Source: Phycisphaerales bacterium
GTDB taxonomy: Bacteria > Planctomycetota > Phycisphaerae > UBA1845
Reading direction: 5' to 3'
Assembly: GCA_020852275.1 (NCBI GenBank)
Contig: JADZBE010000033.1
Coordinates: 155,642-219,641 of the forward strand
DNA: 64,000 nucleotides
The position numbers and the translations under genes were made by a program. Positions 37,660-46,614 of the stretch are shown here, piece after piece (position 1 is the first letter of the stretch; each line of letters begins with the position of its first letter). Under the pieces are notes generated by a model. It worked only from the letters and a program-made list of their open reading frames with translations. It was not told where the DNA came from and searched no databases.

Positions 37660-37840
37660 GGCGGCTTGTTTCAAGCAAGCTGCGAATTGCGCGAACCTGC
37701 CGGGCTGCTGCGTGTTTCGCCATGCTGGGCTCCAACTGCGTGGCCCAGAAACGGTGCGCAGTCGAAATGCCCCGTCGAGTTGCCGTCACTCGTGGTATTC
37801 CGGATGCGTATGGGGGTTTGCCCGCAGCAGCCGGCGCGCT

Positions 37841-38866
37841 TCAATACTTGCCGATGTGCTCCACCGCCGCCGCCGCCACTTGGGACTCCACCTGCGGGAT
37901 GGTGCCGTCGATGACCGCGCCGGCGGCCTGGGTGTGGCCGCCGCCGTTGAATTTCTTCGCCAGCTCGAGCACGTCCACGTTGCCTTCGCCGCGGAAGTTG
38001 ATGCGCGTCTTGCCCTTGTTGCCCTCGCTGAGCAGGAACGAGAGCTTCACGCCGCGCAGGCTGCGCGGGATGGACACCTGGTCGTCGATGTCCTGGGCCG
38101 TGCAGCCCGCGCCGGTGATCTCCGCGTGCGAGAGCGTGCTGTACGCGACGCGCCCGTCGGCGACGACCTTGGTATTCGCATACACGTGCCGCAGCAGGTC
38201 GAACTCGCTGCGCGTCTGGCTGCGGCAGAGGTTCTCGCACAGCTCGCTGACGTTCGCGCCGAGCGCGACCAGCTCCGCCGCGATGCGCAGGCTCTCCGCC
38301 GACGTGCTCGGCAGCGAAAAGCCCAGCGTGTCGCCGTGGATGCCGCCGTAAAGCATCGTCGCGGCCATGGGCGAGATGGGCTTGCCCGCGGCCACGAGCA
38401 GCTTGTACACGATCTCCGCGCAGCTCGTGGCGTCGGGGATGACCCAGTTGACGTCGCCGAACTGGGTGTTGGTGTCGTGGTGGTCGATGTTGACCACGGG
38501 CCGACCCGCGGACCAGTCCACGTCCTTGAAGCACGCGTCCACGTTGCAGCGCGGCTTCTTGGCCGTGTCGAGGACGACGAACCCGTCGGCGGTCTTGTAA
38601 TCCTCGGGCGTGGCGATCTCGACCTTGGCCCAGTCGTGCATGAACGCGTTCTTCTGAGACAGCGAGCCCTTCGGCAGCGCCACCTTGGGCCGACAGCAGT
38701 TGCCCGCGTACGCCAGCGCGAAGCCGAACATCGAGCCGAGCGCGTCGGTATCGGGCACGACGTGGGCGATGACGAGGGGCTGGCGCATCGAAGCGACGCG
38801 ATCCACAAGCCCACATGGAATCCCGGCGCCGGCACAGGTCGCGTGCGAAGCAGTGTGATGAGTCAT
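37841..38866 (-). CDS. nrnA: DHH/DHHA1 phosphoesterase, NrnA-like
   Basis: This enzyme family degrades oligoribonucleotides of 2-5 nt and/or dephosphorylates 3'-phosphoadenosine 5'-phosphate in the cytoplasm. The DHH domain shows PDTDALGS, VVLDTAKK, the hallmark VNIDHHDTN and GGIHGDTLGF. The DHHA1 domain ends in KKFNGGGHTQAAGA, which binds substrate. The 341-residue length fits NrnA. ATG 38866 overlaps the stop of the upstream small gene (ATGA), suggesting coupling; ATG 38788 would give a shorter N-terminus. A link to sulfate activation (PAP removal) by the nearby sat gene is possible but inferred. Confidence 0.88.
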   Translation of the reverse strand: MTHHTASHATCAGAGIPCGLVDRVASMRQPLVIAHVVPDTDALGSMFGFALAYAGNCCRPKVALPKGSLSQKNAFMHDWAKVEIATPEDYKTADGFVVLDTAKKPRCNVDACFKDVDWSAGRPVVNIDHHDTNTQFGDVNWVIPDATSCAEIVYKLLVAAGKPISPMAATMLYGGIHGDTLGFSLPSTSAESLRIAAELVALGANVSELCENLCRSQTRSEFDLLRHVYANTKVVADGRVAYSTLSHAEITGAGCTAQDIDDQVSIPRSLRGVKLSFLLSEGNKGKTRINFRGEGNVDVLELAKKFNGGGHTQAAGAVIDGTIPQVESQVAAAAVEHIGKY

Positions 38867-39090
38867 GTTGAAACCGCCGTCCTCGCAGCTTCCAGGGTTT
38901 CAGCGTCGCCAAACGTGACCGCCGGCAAGGAGGGCACCGGCCTCGCCGGACGCCGGATCAGCGGGCGGTTCTGCTCCAGCTGCCGTCGTTCCGCATCCTT
39001 GGCGATGGCCTGGAGGTTGAATTGGAAGCGTTCGGCCCACGCCTCGCGCGAGCGCCTGACTTCCTCGACGATGGGATCTTCATCGGGCAT
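38863..39090 (-). CDS. antitoxin-like small protein paired with a PIN gene
   Basis: The 75-residue product opens with MPDEDPIVEEVRRSREAWAE, continues with RFQFNLQAIAKDAERRQ, and ends in a Pro-rich tail. This pattern (D-P-I-V-x-E-V-R...RF..DL..I) is one I associate with short proteins encoded next to PIN-domain genes in cyanobacteria and planctomycetes, presumed antitoxins. It starts 3 bases after the PIN stop and overlaps nrnA by 4 bases. Identification is by pattern and neighbourhood, not by a tested match. Confidence 0.6.
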   Translation of the reverse strand: MPDEDPIVEEVRRSREAWAERFQFNLQAIAKDAERRQLEQNRPLIRRPARPVPSLPAVTFGDAETLEAARTAVST

Positions 39091-39093
39091 CTT

Positions 39094-39566
39094 TCACAAC
39101 TCCATCAACTCCTGCGGCGTGCAAATGACCGGCGCCGCCACGCCTTGGGCCTCACATACTGATTCTATGCGCGGACGGATCGCGGCGTTCGCAAGATGCG
39201 CGCAATTCAAGGTCAAGAGGTAATCGACGCCGTTCATCGCCGCGACCGCCACGTGCAGCGCGTCCGTGATGGCCTTGCCGGGCAGGGGGACGTGCCTGAC
39301 CAACTCCGCCCCCGAGGATTCGCAGGCCGCATCGGTCACCAGAAGGGGCAAGCCCTCAAGAATCTGCATGCGACGGGCCACAACATCCGGATCCCCCTGT
39401 CCGACTTCGTTCAAACGTACTGGGAAATAACCAATTCAAACTCAAATCGGCGTCGATTCCACCAGGATTGAACAACCTGCTGATTCGCCGCGATCACCAG
39501 ATCACGACTTACGCGGGCCACCAAGTAGCTCGGGATCGTCGTTTCGACGTAAACAACTGGCTTCAT
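39094..39566 (-). pseudogene. frameshifted PIN-domain (VapC-like) toxin gene
   Basis: Read from ATG 39566, the product starts MKPVVYVETTIPSYLVAR, the usual PIN opening with the metal-binding acid, and continues to FELVISQYV before a stop at 39411-39413. The neighbouring frame carries on at once with LNEVGQGDPDVVARRM and ends with DALHVAVAAMNGVDYLLTLN at the expected metal site. Restoring one T in the run at about 39409-39416 (reading QYVLNEV) gives a complete 158-residue PIN nuclease. It is either a recent inactivating deletion or a sequencing error. It precedes the antitoxin-like gene. Confidence 0.8.
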
Positions 39567-39626
39567 TTCTGAACTTGGCAGCAAGTCCGATCAATTCCGG
39601 CCCCGTGGGTTCCGCAGGCGATCCGA

Positions 39627-40778
39627 CTACTTCTGCTGCATGCTCTTGATCAGGATGTCCGCGATCTCCGGGCGCGTGAACTCCACCGGCGGGCGCTCTC
39701 CCTTGACCAGCATCTCGCGCACCTTCGTGCCCGACAGCGACACCTGATCGCCCTCAATCGTCGGGAACGTCTTGTTGCTCACCATGCCGCCGGCGCGCTT
39801 CGACCAAAACGTGTTCTCAAACTTCACCGTCTGGATCTTCAGGCCGCCGTCCGGCAGCGTGTCGAAGATGTTTTGTGCGTCATAGGTGCCGTAGTACGTG
39901 CCGACGCCTGCGTGGTCGCGCCCGACGATGAAGTGCGAGCAGCCGTAGTTCTGCCGGTACACCGCGTGCAGAATGGCCTCGCGCGGCCCGCCGTAACGCA
40001 TCGCCGCCGGCATGACCGCCAGCATCGTGCGATTCGGATGATAATAGCCGTTGATCAGCGCCAGGTAGCACTCCATGCGGACTTCAGCCGGGATGTCGCC
40101 GTCCTTTGTCGCGCCCATGAGCGGGTGAATCAGCAGGCCGTCCACGATTTCCTGCGCGCACTTGGTCAGGTACTCGTGCGCGCGGTGGATCGGGTTGCGC
40201 GTCTGGAACGCGACCACCGTCTTCCATCCCTTTTTGTTGAACGCTTCGCGCGTCTGCGACGGGGAGAGGCGGTGGTCCTTGAACATCGGATCGTGCCGCG
40301 CCGTGACCACGTCGATGGGACCGGCCAGGCAGTACTCACCCTCGTCCATCACGCTCTTGACGCCGGGGTGCGCCGGGTCTTCCGTGCCGAAGCACTTGGC
40401 CGCGTGCTTCTTCTTGTCTTCCTTGTATACCTCGGAGACCGTCTGATAACCCAGGAGACGACCTTTGTCGTCGTTGAGGACGACGCGCGCGCCGGGCTTG
40501 ATCTTGTCCGCCGTGGCCTTGTCCACGTTGAGCGTCACGGGGAACGGCCAGACGGTCTTCCCATCCGCGAGGGTGATCTTGTCGCAGATGCTGTTGAAGT
40601 CGGCCTGCCCGACGAAACCGGTCAGCGGGCTCATGGCGCCGACGGCGATCATCTCGAGGTCGCATTGCTGCCGCTGGGTGAGGGTCAGCGTAACGGCGCC
40701 CGAAAGTTTCTCTTCTTTTGCTCCAGTCCGATTGACAAGTTTGCCGCCGTGCGGCTCGATAATCCCAACATGGGACAT
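39627..40778 (-). CDS. sat: sulfate adenylyltransferase (dissimilatory/single-chain type)
   Basis: ATP sulfurylase makes adenylyl sulfate from ATP and sulfate, or runs in reverse in sulfur oxidisers. The 383-residue chain has the PUA-like N-terminal domain, the phosphate-binding motif FQTRNPIHRAHEYL, GRDHAGVGTYYGTYDAQ and the C-terminal SGTKVREMLVKGE. No APS-kinase domain is fused and no cysC, cysH, apr or dsr gene is adjacent, so direction and pathway cannot be read from the window. ATG 40778 follows an AAAGGA motif. A divergent TlpA-like gene shares its 230-base upstream region. Confidence 0.95.
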   Translation of the reverse strand: MSHVGIIEPHGGKLVNRTGAKEEKLSGAVTLTLTQRQQCDLEMIAVGAMSPLTGFVGQADFNSICDKITLADGKTVWPFPVTLNVDKATADKIKPGARVVLNDDKGRLLGYQTVSEVYKEDKKKHAAKCFGTEDPAHPGVKSVMDEGEYCLAGPIDVVTARHDPMFKDHRLSPSQTREAFNKKGWKTVVAFQTRNPIHRAHEYLTKCAQEIVDGLLIHPLMGATKDGDIPAEVRMECYLALINGYYHPNRTMLAVMPAAMRYGGPREAILHAVYRQNYGCSHFIVGRDHAGVGTYYGTYDAQNIFDTLPDGGLKIQTVKFENTFWSKRAGGMVSNKTFPTIEGDQVSLSGTKVREMLVKGERPPVEFTRPEIADILIKSMQQK

Positions 40779-41008
40779 TCCATGATCCTTTCGCTACGGT
40801 GAAGTTCTTTCCCTGCAAGCCTGCGGTCACGTCCGCGTTGCACCGAAAGTCCACAACATAGAAGCTGGGCTTGGCCCCTGCAATAGCATCGGCGAACGGG
40901 TCGAGGAATTGGAGGTGAAGCGCGGGTCGGAAGGCGTGTTCGTAACGCCCGCGTATCATTCGGGTGCGTTCCTTGCCGCCCTGGTTTTTGAGGAGTAGTT
41001 TCGTCATC

Positions 41009-42304
41009 ATGAACCTTCGCAGCATGAAAAGCGGTGGCTTGACGGGCCTGATTCTGATCCAGGGAATGATTCTCGCCGCGACTGCGTGCATGGCGCCGGC
41101 CCTCGCCGCGCCCAAGGACGGGGAGGTGGAGACCCTCGCCAAGGCCTACAGCGCCGCGCAGGAGAAGTGGTTCAAGAAGCACAAGAGCCCGTCCAAGCGC
41201 GACTACACGACGCACCCCATCGTCGAGTACATGCCCAAGTTCAAGGCGCTCGCCGAGTCCAAGCCCAAGAGCGCCGTGGCGATGGACGCCATGATCTGGG
41301 CGCTGGAGAACTGCAAGTTCTTGCGCTACACCAATATCGAGAAGAAAGAGGAGTACTACGCTTGGGCTTTCAAGGGGCTGAAGACCGACTTTGCGGCGGA
41401 TCCGGCCATTGAGCCGAAGCTCAAGGAGTTCATCGACCTCCCCTTCCACTACGGTCCCGCGCCCTTGGGTGAAATCTACGAGGCCGTCATCAAGGACAAC
41501 CCCGGCAAGGAGGCGAAGGCCTGGGCGATGGTCGCGCTGGGCGTGTCGTTGACCGAGTACTACGGCGAGCTGGGTCCGCGCAGCTCGCAGACGCGGACGG
41601 AGAACCGCAAGCGGGCGCAGGAACTTTTCAAGAAAGTCGCCAGCGATTACCCGCAGAGCGAGGCCGTTGAAGAAGCCAAGCGGCGTCTTCACGGATTGAC
41701 AGCCCTGTCGGTCGGCTCGGCCGCGCCCGAAATCGTCGGGAAGGACGCCGATGGCAAGGAGATCAAGCTCTCCGATTTTCGCGGCAAGGTGGTGGTGCTG
41801 GATTTCTGGACGAAGGACTGCGACTCGTGCGACGAGTTTCATGAAGCCGCGCGGGAGTTGCTGACGCAGTACAAGGACAAGCCCTTCGCCTGGCTGGGCA
41901 TCAACGGGGATCCGGCGCCCCCGGAAGAGCTTAAAAAGGCCATGGGCAGGGCCAACATCACCTGGCCAAACATTCTTGACGGTGCCTCACGCAGCATTTC
42001 GAAAGCGTGGAACGTGGACGGCTACCCCACGGTGCTCGTGATCGACCGCGAGGGCGTCATTCGCCGCCAGCAGGCGGATCGTCAGAGCGTCAAGCTGCAA
42101 GTGAAATCGCTGATGGACATGGGAGCCGCGCCAGCGGGGCCCAAGCCTGAGGAAAAGGGGAAAGAGCCGGCCCCGGCGAAGGAAGCGGGAAGCGCGCCGA
42201 CCGGCGGCGCTACCAGTCCCGCGCCGCCCAAGCCGCAGGATCCGCCGTCCACCCCGCCGCCTCCGCCCGGCGGCGAAAAGCCGAAGGACAAGCCCGGGCT
42301 GTAG
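41009..42304 (+). CDS. exported TlpA/ResA-like thioredoxin-fold protein
   Basis: The 431-residue protein has a signal peptide (LTGLILIQGMILAATACMAPALAA). An all-helical domain of about 200 residues follows. Then comes a peroxiredoxin/TlpA-type thioredoxin domain from SVGSAAPEIVGKDADGKEIKL onward, with active-site CDSC in FWTKDCDSCDEF and the cis-Pro loop GYPTVLVID. A Pro-rich tail of about 60 residues closes it. Such proteins reduce disulfides outside the cytoplasm. The helical domain may bind a client protein; it resembles no family I can name. ATG 41009 with GAGGAG upstream is chosen over the start at 40964. Confidence 0.85.
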   Translation: MNLRSMKSGGLTGLILIQGMILAATACMAPALAAPKDGEVETLAKAYSAAQEKWFKKHKSPSKRDYTTHPIVEYMPKFKALAESKPKSAVAMDAMIWALENCKFLRYTNIEKKEEYYAWAFKGLKTDFAADPAIEPKLKEFIDLPFHYGPAPLGEIYEAVIKDNPGKEAKAWAMVALGVSLTEYYGELGPRSSQTRTENRKRAQELFKKVASDYPQSEAVEEAKRRLHGLTALSVGSAAPEIVGKDADGKEIKLSDFRGKVVVLDFWTKDCDSCDEFHEAARELLTQYKDKPFAWLGINGDPAPPEELKKAMGRANITWPNILDGASRSISKAWNVDGYPTVLVIDREGVIRRQQADRQSVKLQVKSLMDMGAAPAGPKPEEKGKEPAPAKEAGSAPTGGATSPAPPKPQDPPSTPPPPPGGEKPKDKPGL

Positions 42305-42600
42305 CAGAGGCCGACCCGCTGGTAGCCCGACGCCGACAGGCTGGCAGCGGAGGCGGGCAAGGCGACAGCAGGGGACGGCATGACGGAAGCTCGGCCGATC
42401 CGTGGCCAGTTCGCCCGCTCCGGCGGTGAGCTTGGGTAGGCAAGGGCGCTGCGGAAGCCGCGTGCGGCGGCGGATTTACGCCGGCCTCAACCGCTTGGAG
42501 CTTCGAGGCGCCGATTCGGCGAAGCGTCATGCAACCGGCGAACCGCGCCCTTGGCTGAACCCGCCGCAGCAGCAATCGACCCGAGAGGCGCAGACTCACC
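42305..42600. other. intergenic gap, no feature seen
   Basis: This gap of 296 bases lies between the TlpA-like gene and a small hypothetical gene. Short open frames give Arg/Gly-rich products with no Shine-Dalgarno. No hairpin-T terminator was identified. Confidence 0.4.
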
Positions 42601-42996
42601 ATGCGACCTCTTGACCACGCCATCCGGATGCACCTGCAGAAGCTCAAGGACGCCGACGCGGTTGCGGCCGCGCTGTTCAGCACCTACCCGTCGCCCGAGT
42701 GCGGCGCCTATCACTACCGGGCGGATGGCGTCAGCCATGAGGCTATCCCGTTCCTGCAGGAGGTGGCCGCGGAGTTTCATGCGCGAAGGACAGTGGACCC
42801 GCTGGATCGTCCGGTGACACTGGCAGGCAGCGGCTATCGCCTCGTCTCGCTCTCGCCTGGGAACCGGCCGCGCCACTCGCCCAGCATCGTCGCGATCGTA
42901 ACGGCATCGCCGCAGCAACTCCCCGTGGTGATGGCTGCGCTGCGCGAGGCGGCCTCAGCGTGCTTCGGCGAGTATTGCGACCTGAAGTGGAAGTAA
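42601..42996 (+). CDS. hypothetical protein (131 aa)
   Basis: The product MRPLDHAIRMHLQKLKDADA... is a soluble alpha/beta-looking protein with no signal peptide and no motif I recognise. Codon use matches its neighbours, with strong GC at third positions, and GAGAGGCG lies 10 bases before the ATG. It ends about 200 bases before a tRNA gene on the opposite strand. Function unknown. Confidence 0.55.
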   Translation: MRPLDHAIRMHLQKLKDADAVAAALFSTYPSPECGAYHYRADGVSHEAIPFLQEVAAEFHARRTVDPLDRPVTLAGSGYRLVSLSPGNRPRHSPSIVAIVTASPQQLPVVMAALREAASACFGEYCDLKWK

Positions 42997-43198
42997 GCGC
43001 TGGAGGGCGACCCGCAAGTAATGGGGCGCGCCCCGCACCCACGTTCCTTCATGCCTTCGCAAACGACGGATGATGCGCGCAATCCCGTGCTGCCGCTGCG
43101 CGCTCCCGTCGGCGGGGACACGCCATGATGACTCGAGGCACACGAAACAATTGCGCAGATCAAGTCCCGGCGGGATCCTTGCGCTGCCGAACGAAAAC

Positions 43199-43288
43199 GG
43201 AGAGGGCGGGATTCGAACCCGCGGTGCAGGTTTATACCCGCACGACGGTTTAGCAAACCGTTGGTTTCAGCCACTCACCCACCTCTCC
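43199..43288 (-). tRNA. tRNA-Ser (anticodon GCU)
   Basis: The minus strand starts GGAGAGGTGGGTGAGTGGC and ends GGGTTCGAATCCCGCCCTCTCC. The acceptor stem GGAGAGG pairs with CCTCTCC. The anticodon loop TTGCTAA within GGTTT-GCTA-AACC reads AGC/AGU serine codons. A long variable arm (about 18 nt) and a 90-nt total length are typical of tRNA-Ser. CCA is not encoded. The T arm CGCGGGTTCGAATCCCGC is perfect. Confidence 0.97.
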
Positions 43289-43556
43289 GAGGGAAGCTCG
43301 GCCCGCAAGCGGACCCTTCCCGGCTGATTGCCGCTGGAGCATACCTCGGATCAGGCGCAAGGCAAGGGCGGTGCTGCATAAATGCGACCTGAGCTTTCGG
43401 GCAACGTCATCCTACGGCCGGCCGGACATGCGGGAGGCGCCGGCGTGCACGCCCGCCAAGTCGCAGCGGAGTCGCCACGGGCGGAACCGACCGATGGGGT
43501 CTCACTCTGGATTCCGCCAGCTTGTGACGGAGCAGCCCCTCCATCGCTCAAGCGTA

Positions 43557-44516
43557 TTACTCTGACACTCGGCTGTGGTCGTGGCCTTTCACCTTGGGGG
43601 CATCCGCTGGTGGACCAGCCTCCGCGCCGAGCACCCGTTCCCCGGAGTGTCGCCCGTACGCCTCCAGCGCCGCGCGGAGCATGGCGGATGACTGTCCGTG
43701 ATGGAACGGCCCTTCCACATCCAGCGTGGCCGCGGGATGCGCGCCGAGCTGCCGCCCGACCGTCGCCACGATATCGCTGCCGCTGTCGGCGGCGAGGAGG
43801 CTCATTGCGGCGGCGAGCGGCGGGCCGGCAAACGGCGTCCGCGCGATCGTGTCGAGCACGTTCAACCGCGGATGGACGTTGACCCAGCAGGCCGCGCGAT
43901 GCGGCGGCTCGATGGACGTCGGCCAGACGGCGTCGAGCGTGATCAGCAGGTCCACCGTCCGCCCCTCGGGTTGGGACGCATCGCCCTCAAGCCGCCTCGC
44001 GGCACGCAACGCCGTCGCTCCGCCGAAACTGTGACCGATGAACACGATGGGCGCATCGGGCCTCTCCACGCGGATCTGGCGCGCCGCGGCAACGATCTCG
44101 TTCAGCTCGTGATAACCCCAGTACGAATGCCGGCCCGCAAGCACATTCTGCCACCGCGTCATCACCGCCCGCAGATGATGATGTGGACCGAATCCGAAGA
44201 ACGCCGCCTTGTCTGCCGCTCCCCCGATCCAGAATACTTCCGTGTCCTCGCGCCACAGCCGAACCGCCTCGCCGAGTGATTTCAGCGCTGACGCGTTCGC
44301 AACGCCGACGACCTCCGTCCGCGCGGGCGTCGAGGTTTCCGCATTTTCCAACCCCGAAACTCTCTCCCTGTCCGCGGCTGCCGCGCGGGCATCCCGCGTG
44401 GAGATTGCAGTGGTGGGCGACACCGGGTCCGATGACAGGCGCGGCGAGCGCCGGCAACAGGACATTGCAGCCAGCGCCGCCACGACTCCCATGATCATCC
44501 ATCGAGAGCCATGCAT
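43557..44516 (-). CDS. lipoprotein-like alpha/beta hydrolase
   Basis: The N-terminal segment MIMGVVAALAAMSCC is a short hydrophobic stretch with a lipobox-like AMSC. A polar linker of about 60 residues and an alpha/beta-hydrolase domain follow. The nucleophile elbow is clear in IVFIGHSFGGATALRAAR (Ser in GHSFG). A late Asp in LLITLDAVW and a His in the C-terminal EGPFHHGQSS could complete the triad. Substrate unknown; esterase or lipase is the most likely class. The frame is open from 44534; ATG 44516 is used, with no clear Shine-Dalgarno. Confidence 0.75.
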   Translation of the reverse strand: MHGSRWMIMGVVAALAAMSCCRRSPRLSSDPVSPTTAISTRDARAAAADRERVSGLENAETSTPARTEVVGVANASALKSLGEAVRLWREDTEVFWIGGAADKAAFFGFGPHHHLRAVMTRWQNVLAGRHSYWGYHELNEIVAAARQIRVERPDAPIVFIGHSFGGATALRAARRLEGDASQPEGRTVDLLITLDAVWPTSIEPPHRAACWVNVHPRLNVLDTIARTPFAGPPLAAAMSLLAADSGSDIVATVGRQLGAHPAATLDVEGPFHHGQSSAMLRAALEAYGRHSGERVLGAEAGPPADAPKVKGHDHSRVSE

Positions 44517-44663
44517 GTTCGGCTGCTCGGCCAACCCTTTCTTCCGCAGCGCGCTGACGGGTCCATCACGTCGATCCTCGCCGCGCCCTGGATTCTCGGC
44601 GGAATGAAAACACGAGGGAATGCCGCATCAGCCGATGCGCGGAGCTTTGCCGCCGCGGCTGAA

Positions 44664-44765
44664 TCACTCCTCGTCGAATGTGAACGGGTCGCCGTGCGCG
44701 GGTGGCAAGGTCAACGGCACTCCGCTCGCCAGGGTCTTGCCCTGCGGATCGCGGCGTTGAGTCAC
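44664..44765 (-). CDS. possible 33-residue ORF coupled to the propeller gene
   Basis: A GTG overlaps the propeller gene's stop in GTGA (44762-44765) and opens a short frame, ending ...SGVPLTLPPAHGDPFTFDEE. The acidic, Pro-containing C-terminus looks like genuine protein rather than shadow reading. It could equally be the remains of an out-of-frame C-terminus. There is no independent support. Confidence 0.22.
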   Translation of the reverse strand: MTQRRDPQGKTLASGVPLTLPPAHGDPFTFDEE

Positions 44766-46261
44766 GGGCACGCATACCCCAGCTCGGCCGTTGCTCCGCA
44801 GCCCCAGTCGGCCGTCACAGCACCGTTGCCCGCGGGCAGACGTCGAAACCGAACCTTGGCGCGCCCGCGATCATCCAGCGTCCCGTGGTGCGCATCGCCC
44901 GTTGAAATCAGCAGGCCGAACGCATCGCCGGCCGCGCCGCCGCGAAGCGAGACTTTCAGCGTGTTTACGCCGTCGCGCGAGGAGCAGGCCGCGCGGTTGA
45001 TGCGCTCATGTCCGCTGCACGGCGTGTCCGGTCGAAAGACGAAGACCGAGCCGCTGTCCGTGCCCCAGTCGTCATCGAGCCGCGCGCCGACGAGTGCCGA
45101 ACCCGTACCCAGAGCGACGGCGTGTCCCAGTTCATCGCCCGCGCGGGTGTCGTGGCCGATGAGCTTGCTCTGCTGAGTCCAAGCGTCGCCGGTCCGGCGG
45201 AAGATGTAGGCAGCGCCGCTGGACGTGCCGCGGTCGTCGTCGTGATCGGCGCCGAGGATCGCCAGGTCGCCCAACATCGCCACTGAGTGTCCGAACCGCG
45301 CGAAAGCGGCCGCGTCATCCGGCGTGAGCATCGCCGTCTGGGTCCATGCGCCGTCCGACTCGGTAAAGACGTAGACAGCGCCGGAGTCGCCGCCGTGCGC
45401 GTCGTGGTAGCGCGCGCCGATCATCGCCGTGCCGCTTTCGAGCGCGACCGCGTAGCCGAACTCGTCGCGCGCCCCCGCCGGATCAGCCGTCAGTTTGGTG
45501 TGTTGAATCCACTGCCCCTGCTCGCGATGGAACAGGTACGCCGCGCCGGCGTCCTCGCCTCGCTCATCGTCGAAGTAGGCGCCGACAAGGAGCCAATCGC
45601 CCCAGGCCGCGACCGCGATGCCGAACCGGTCCTGGCTGTCCGCGTCAGAAGCGGTGATTTTCCCCGTCTGCGTCCAGCGTCCGTCGGGCCGCTCGAACAC
45701 ACAGACGGAGCCGCAGTCCAGCGCCGGCTCGTCGTCGAACGGCGCGCCGATGAAGATCGCGTCGCTCGAGGTCGCGCTGGCGCCGAGGATGGCGGCGCTG
45801 ATGCCGAAGGCGTCGATGGTCGCGGCGTCGGCGTCGGTCAGCTTCGCCGTTTGCGACCACTGATCGCCGAGCTTCTCGAATACATAAGCGGAGCCGGATT
45901 GCGAGCCGGCGTCGTCGTCGCCATAGGCGCCTGCGACCGCCAGCGAGCCGCTGATGGCCGCGGACCAGCCGAAGCAGTCATCCGCCGCGGCGTCCGACGC
46001 GGTCAGCTTCGTCTCCTGCACCCACGCTCCGTCCACGCGGCGCAGCATGTAAGCGGCTCCGCGCCATTGGTCGTTGCGATAAGCGCCGACGATCGCCGCG
46101 TCGCGCGACACGCCGATCGCGTGCCCGAAGACGGAATCGGGCGACGCATCGCCGGCGAAAACCTTCTGAGACTCGGTCCAGGTCTGGGCGGATGTCGCGG
46201 GAATCACCGGCAGAATGCAGACGAACATGGAACATGAAACCTTCAGCGTGAAGCTTCGCAT
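44762..46261 (-). CDS. exported FG-GAP repeat protein, probable seven-bladed propeller
   Basis: A signal peptide (MRSFTLKVSCSMFVCILPVI, cleaved near ATSAQ) is followed by seven FG-GAP units, each with an FG core and a 'VGA..DD' strand. Examples are VFGHAIGVSRDAAIVGAY, CFGWSAAISGSLAVAGAYGD, RFGIAVAAWGDWLLVGAYFD and ELGHAVALGTGSALVGARLD. Intervening segments repeat 'W.Q..KLTA.DA...D'. The 499-residue product ends with a small Cys-containing domain. This points to an extracellular adhesion or scaffold propeller, related in design but not closely in sequence to the one at 13308-14816. ATG 46261 has GGGAGG at ideal spacing; the upstream open frame to 46465 is not used. Confidence 0.85.
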   Translation of the reverse strand: MRSFTLKVSCSMFVCILPVIPATSAQTWTESQKVFAGDASPDSVFGHAIGVSRDAAIVGAYRNDQWRGAAYMLRRVDGAWVQETKLTASDAAADDCFGWSAAISGSLAVAGAYGDDDAGSQSGSAYVFEKLGDQWSQTAKLTDADAATIDAFGISAAILGASATSSDAIFIGAPFDDEPALDCGSVCVFERPDGRWTQTGKITASDADSQDRFGIAVAAWGDWLLVGAYFDDERGEDAGAAYLFHREQGQWIQHTKLTADPAGARDEFGYAVALESGTAMIGARYHDAHGGDSGAVYVFTESDGAWTQTAMLTPDDAAAFARFGHSVAMLGDLAILGADHDDDRGTSSGAAYIFRRTGDAWTQQSKLIGHDTRAGDELGHAVALGTGSALVGARLDDDWGTDSGSVFVFRPDTPCSGHERINRAACSSRDGVNTLKVSLRGGAAGDAFGLLISTGDAHHGTLDDRGRAKVRFRRLPAGNGAVTADWGCGATAELGYACP

Positions 46262-46391
46262 GTTAAACCTCCCGTCGCAGCGCCTCCCGCGATTTCCGCT
46301 TCTTCGGCCTTCTCCGGTCCAGTACATCAGATCTGGCGCGCCATCATACCACAATTCGCCGGGAATGGCCGCATCCTGCGGCAACCCGCGC

Positions 46392-46573
46392 CGCGCCCGT
46401 AAGGAAGCGAGTCTCTGAACCGGGCAGGCGGAACCAGCTTTCTCGTGGGCGCGGAGCGGAACCACCAGCTTTCTGGCGCGAGCGGCTCGAAAAACACCGC
46501 TTCCTTACGGGCGCGGCTTTGAAATATGCCGCTTCCACGCGGGGCAGCTCTGAAATATGCCGCTTCCACGCGG
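46392..46573. repeat. dispersed repeat, family B, with 18-bp inverted ends and 31-bp direct repeat
   Basis: CGCGCCCGTAAGGAAGCG (46392-46409) is perfectly inverted at 46498-46515. A 22-bp unit starting GAAATATGCCGCTTCC follows at 46521-46542 and again at 46552-46573, a 31-bp period. The inverted ends resemble the ends of the element at 61383-61541. The cluster fills most of the gap between truD and the propeller gene and has a MITE-like layout without coding capacity. Confidence 0.75.
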
Positions 46574-46614
46574 ACGCGGCTCGGATAGATTGCGAACCTC
46601 TCGGCAAAGAAGGC

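Noticed and set aside
37712..39223. A 503-residue plus-strand open frame
   Set aside because: It is antisense to the DHH phosphoesterase and the antitoxin-like gene, with no motif and biased composition.
46392..46573. Possible CRISPR array
   Set aside because: Repeats are too few and too irregular, have no uniform spacers, and no cas gene is in the window.
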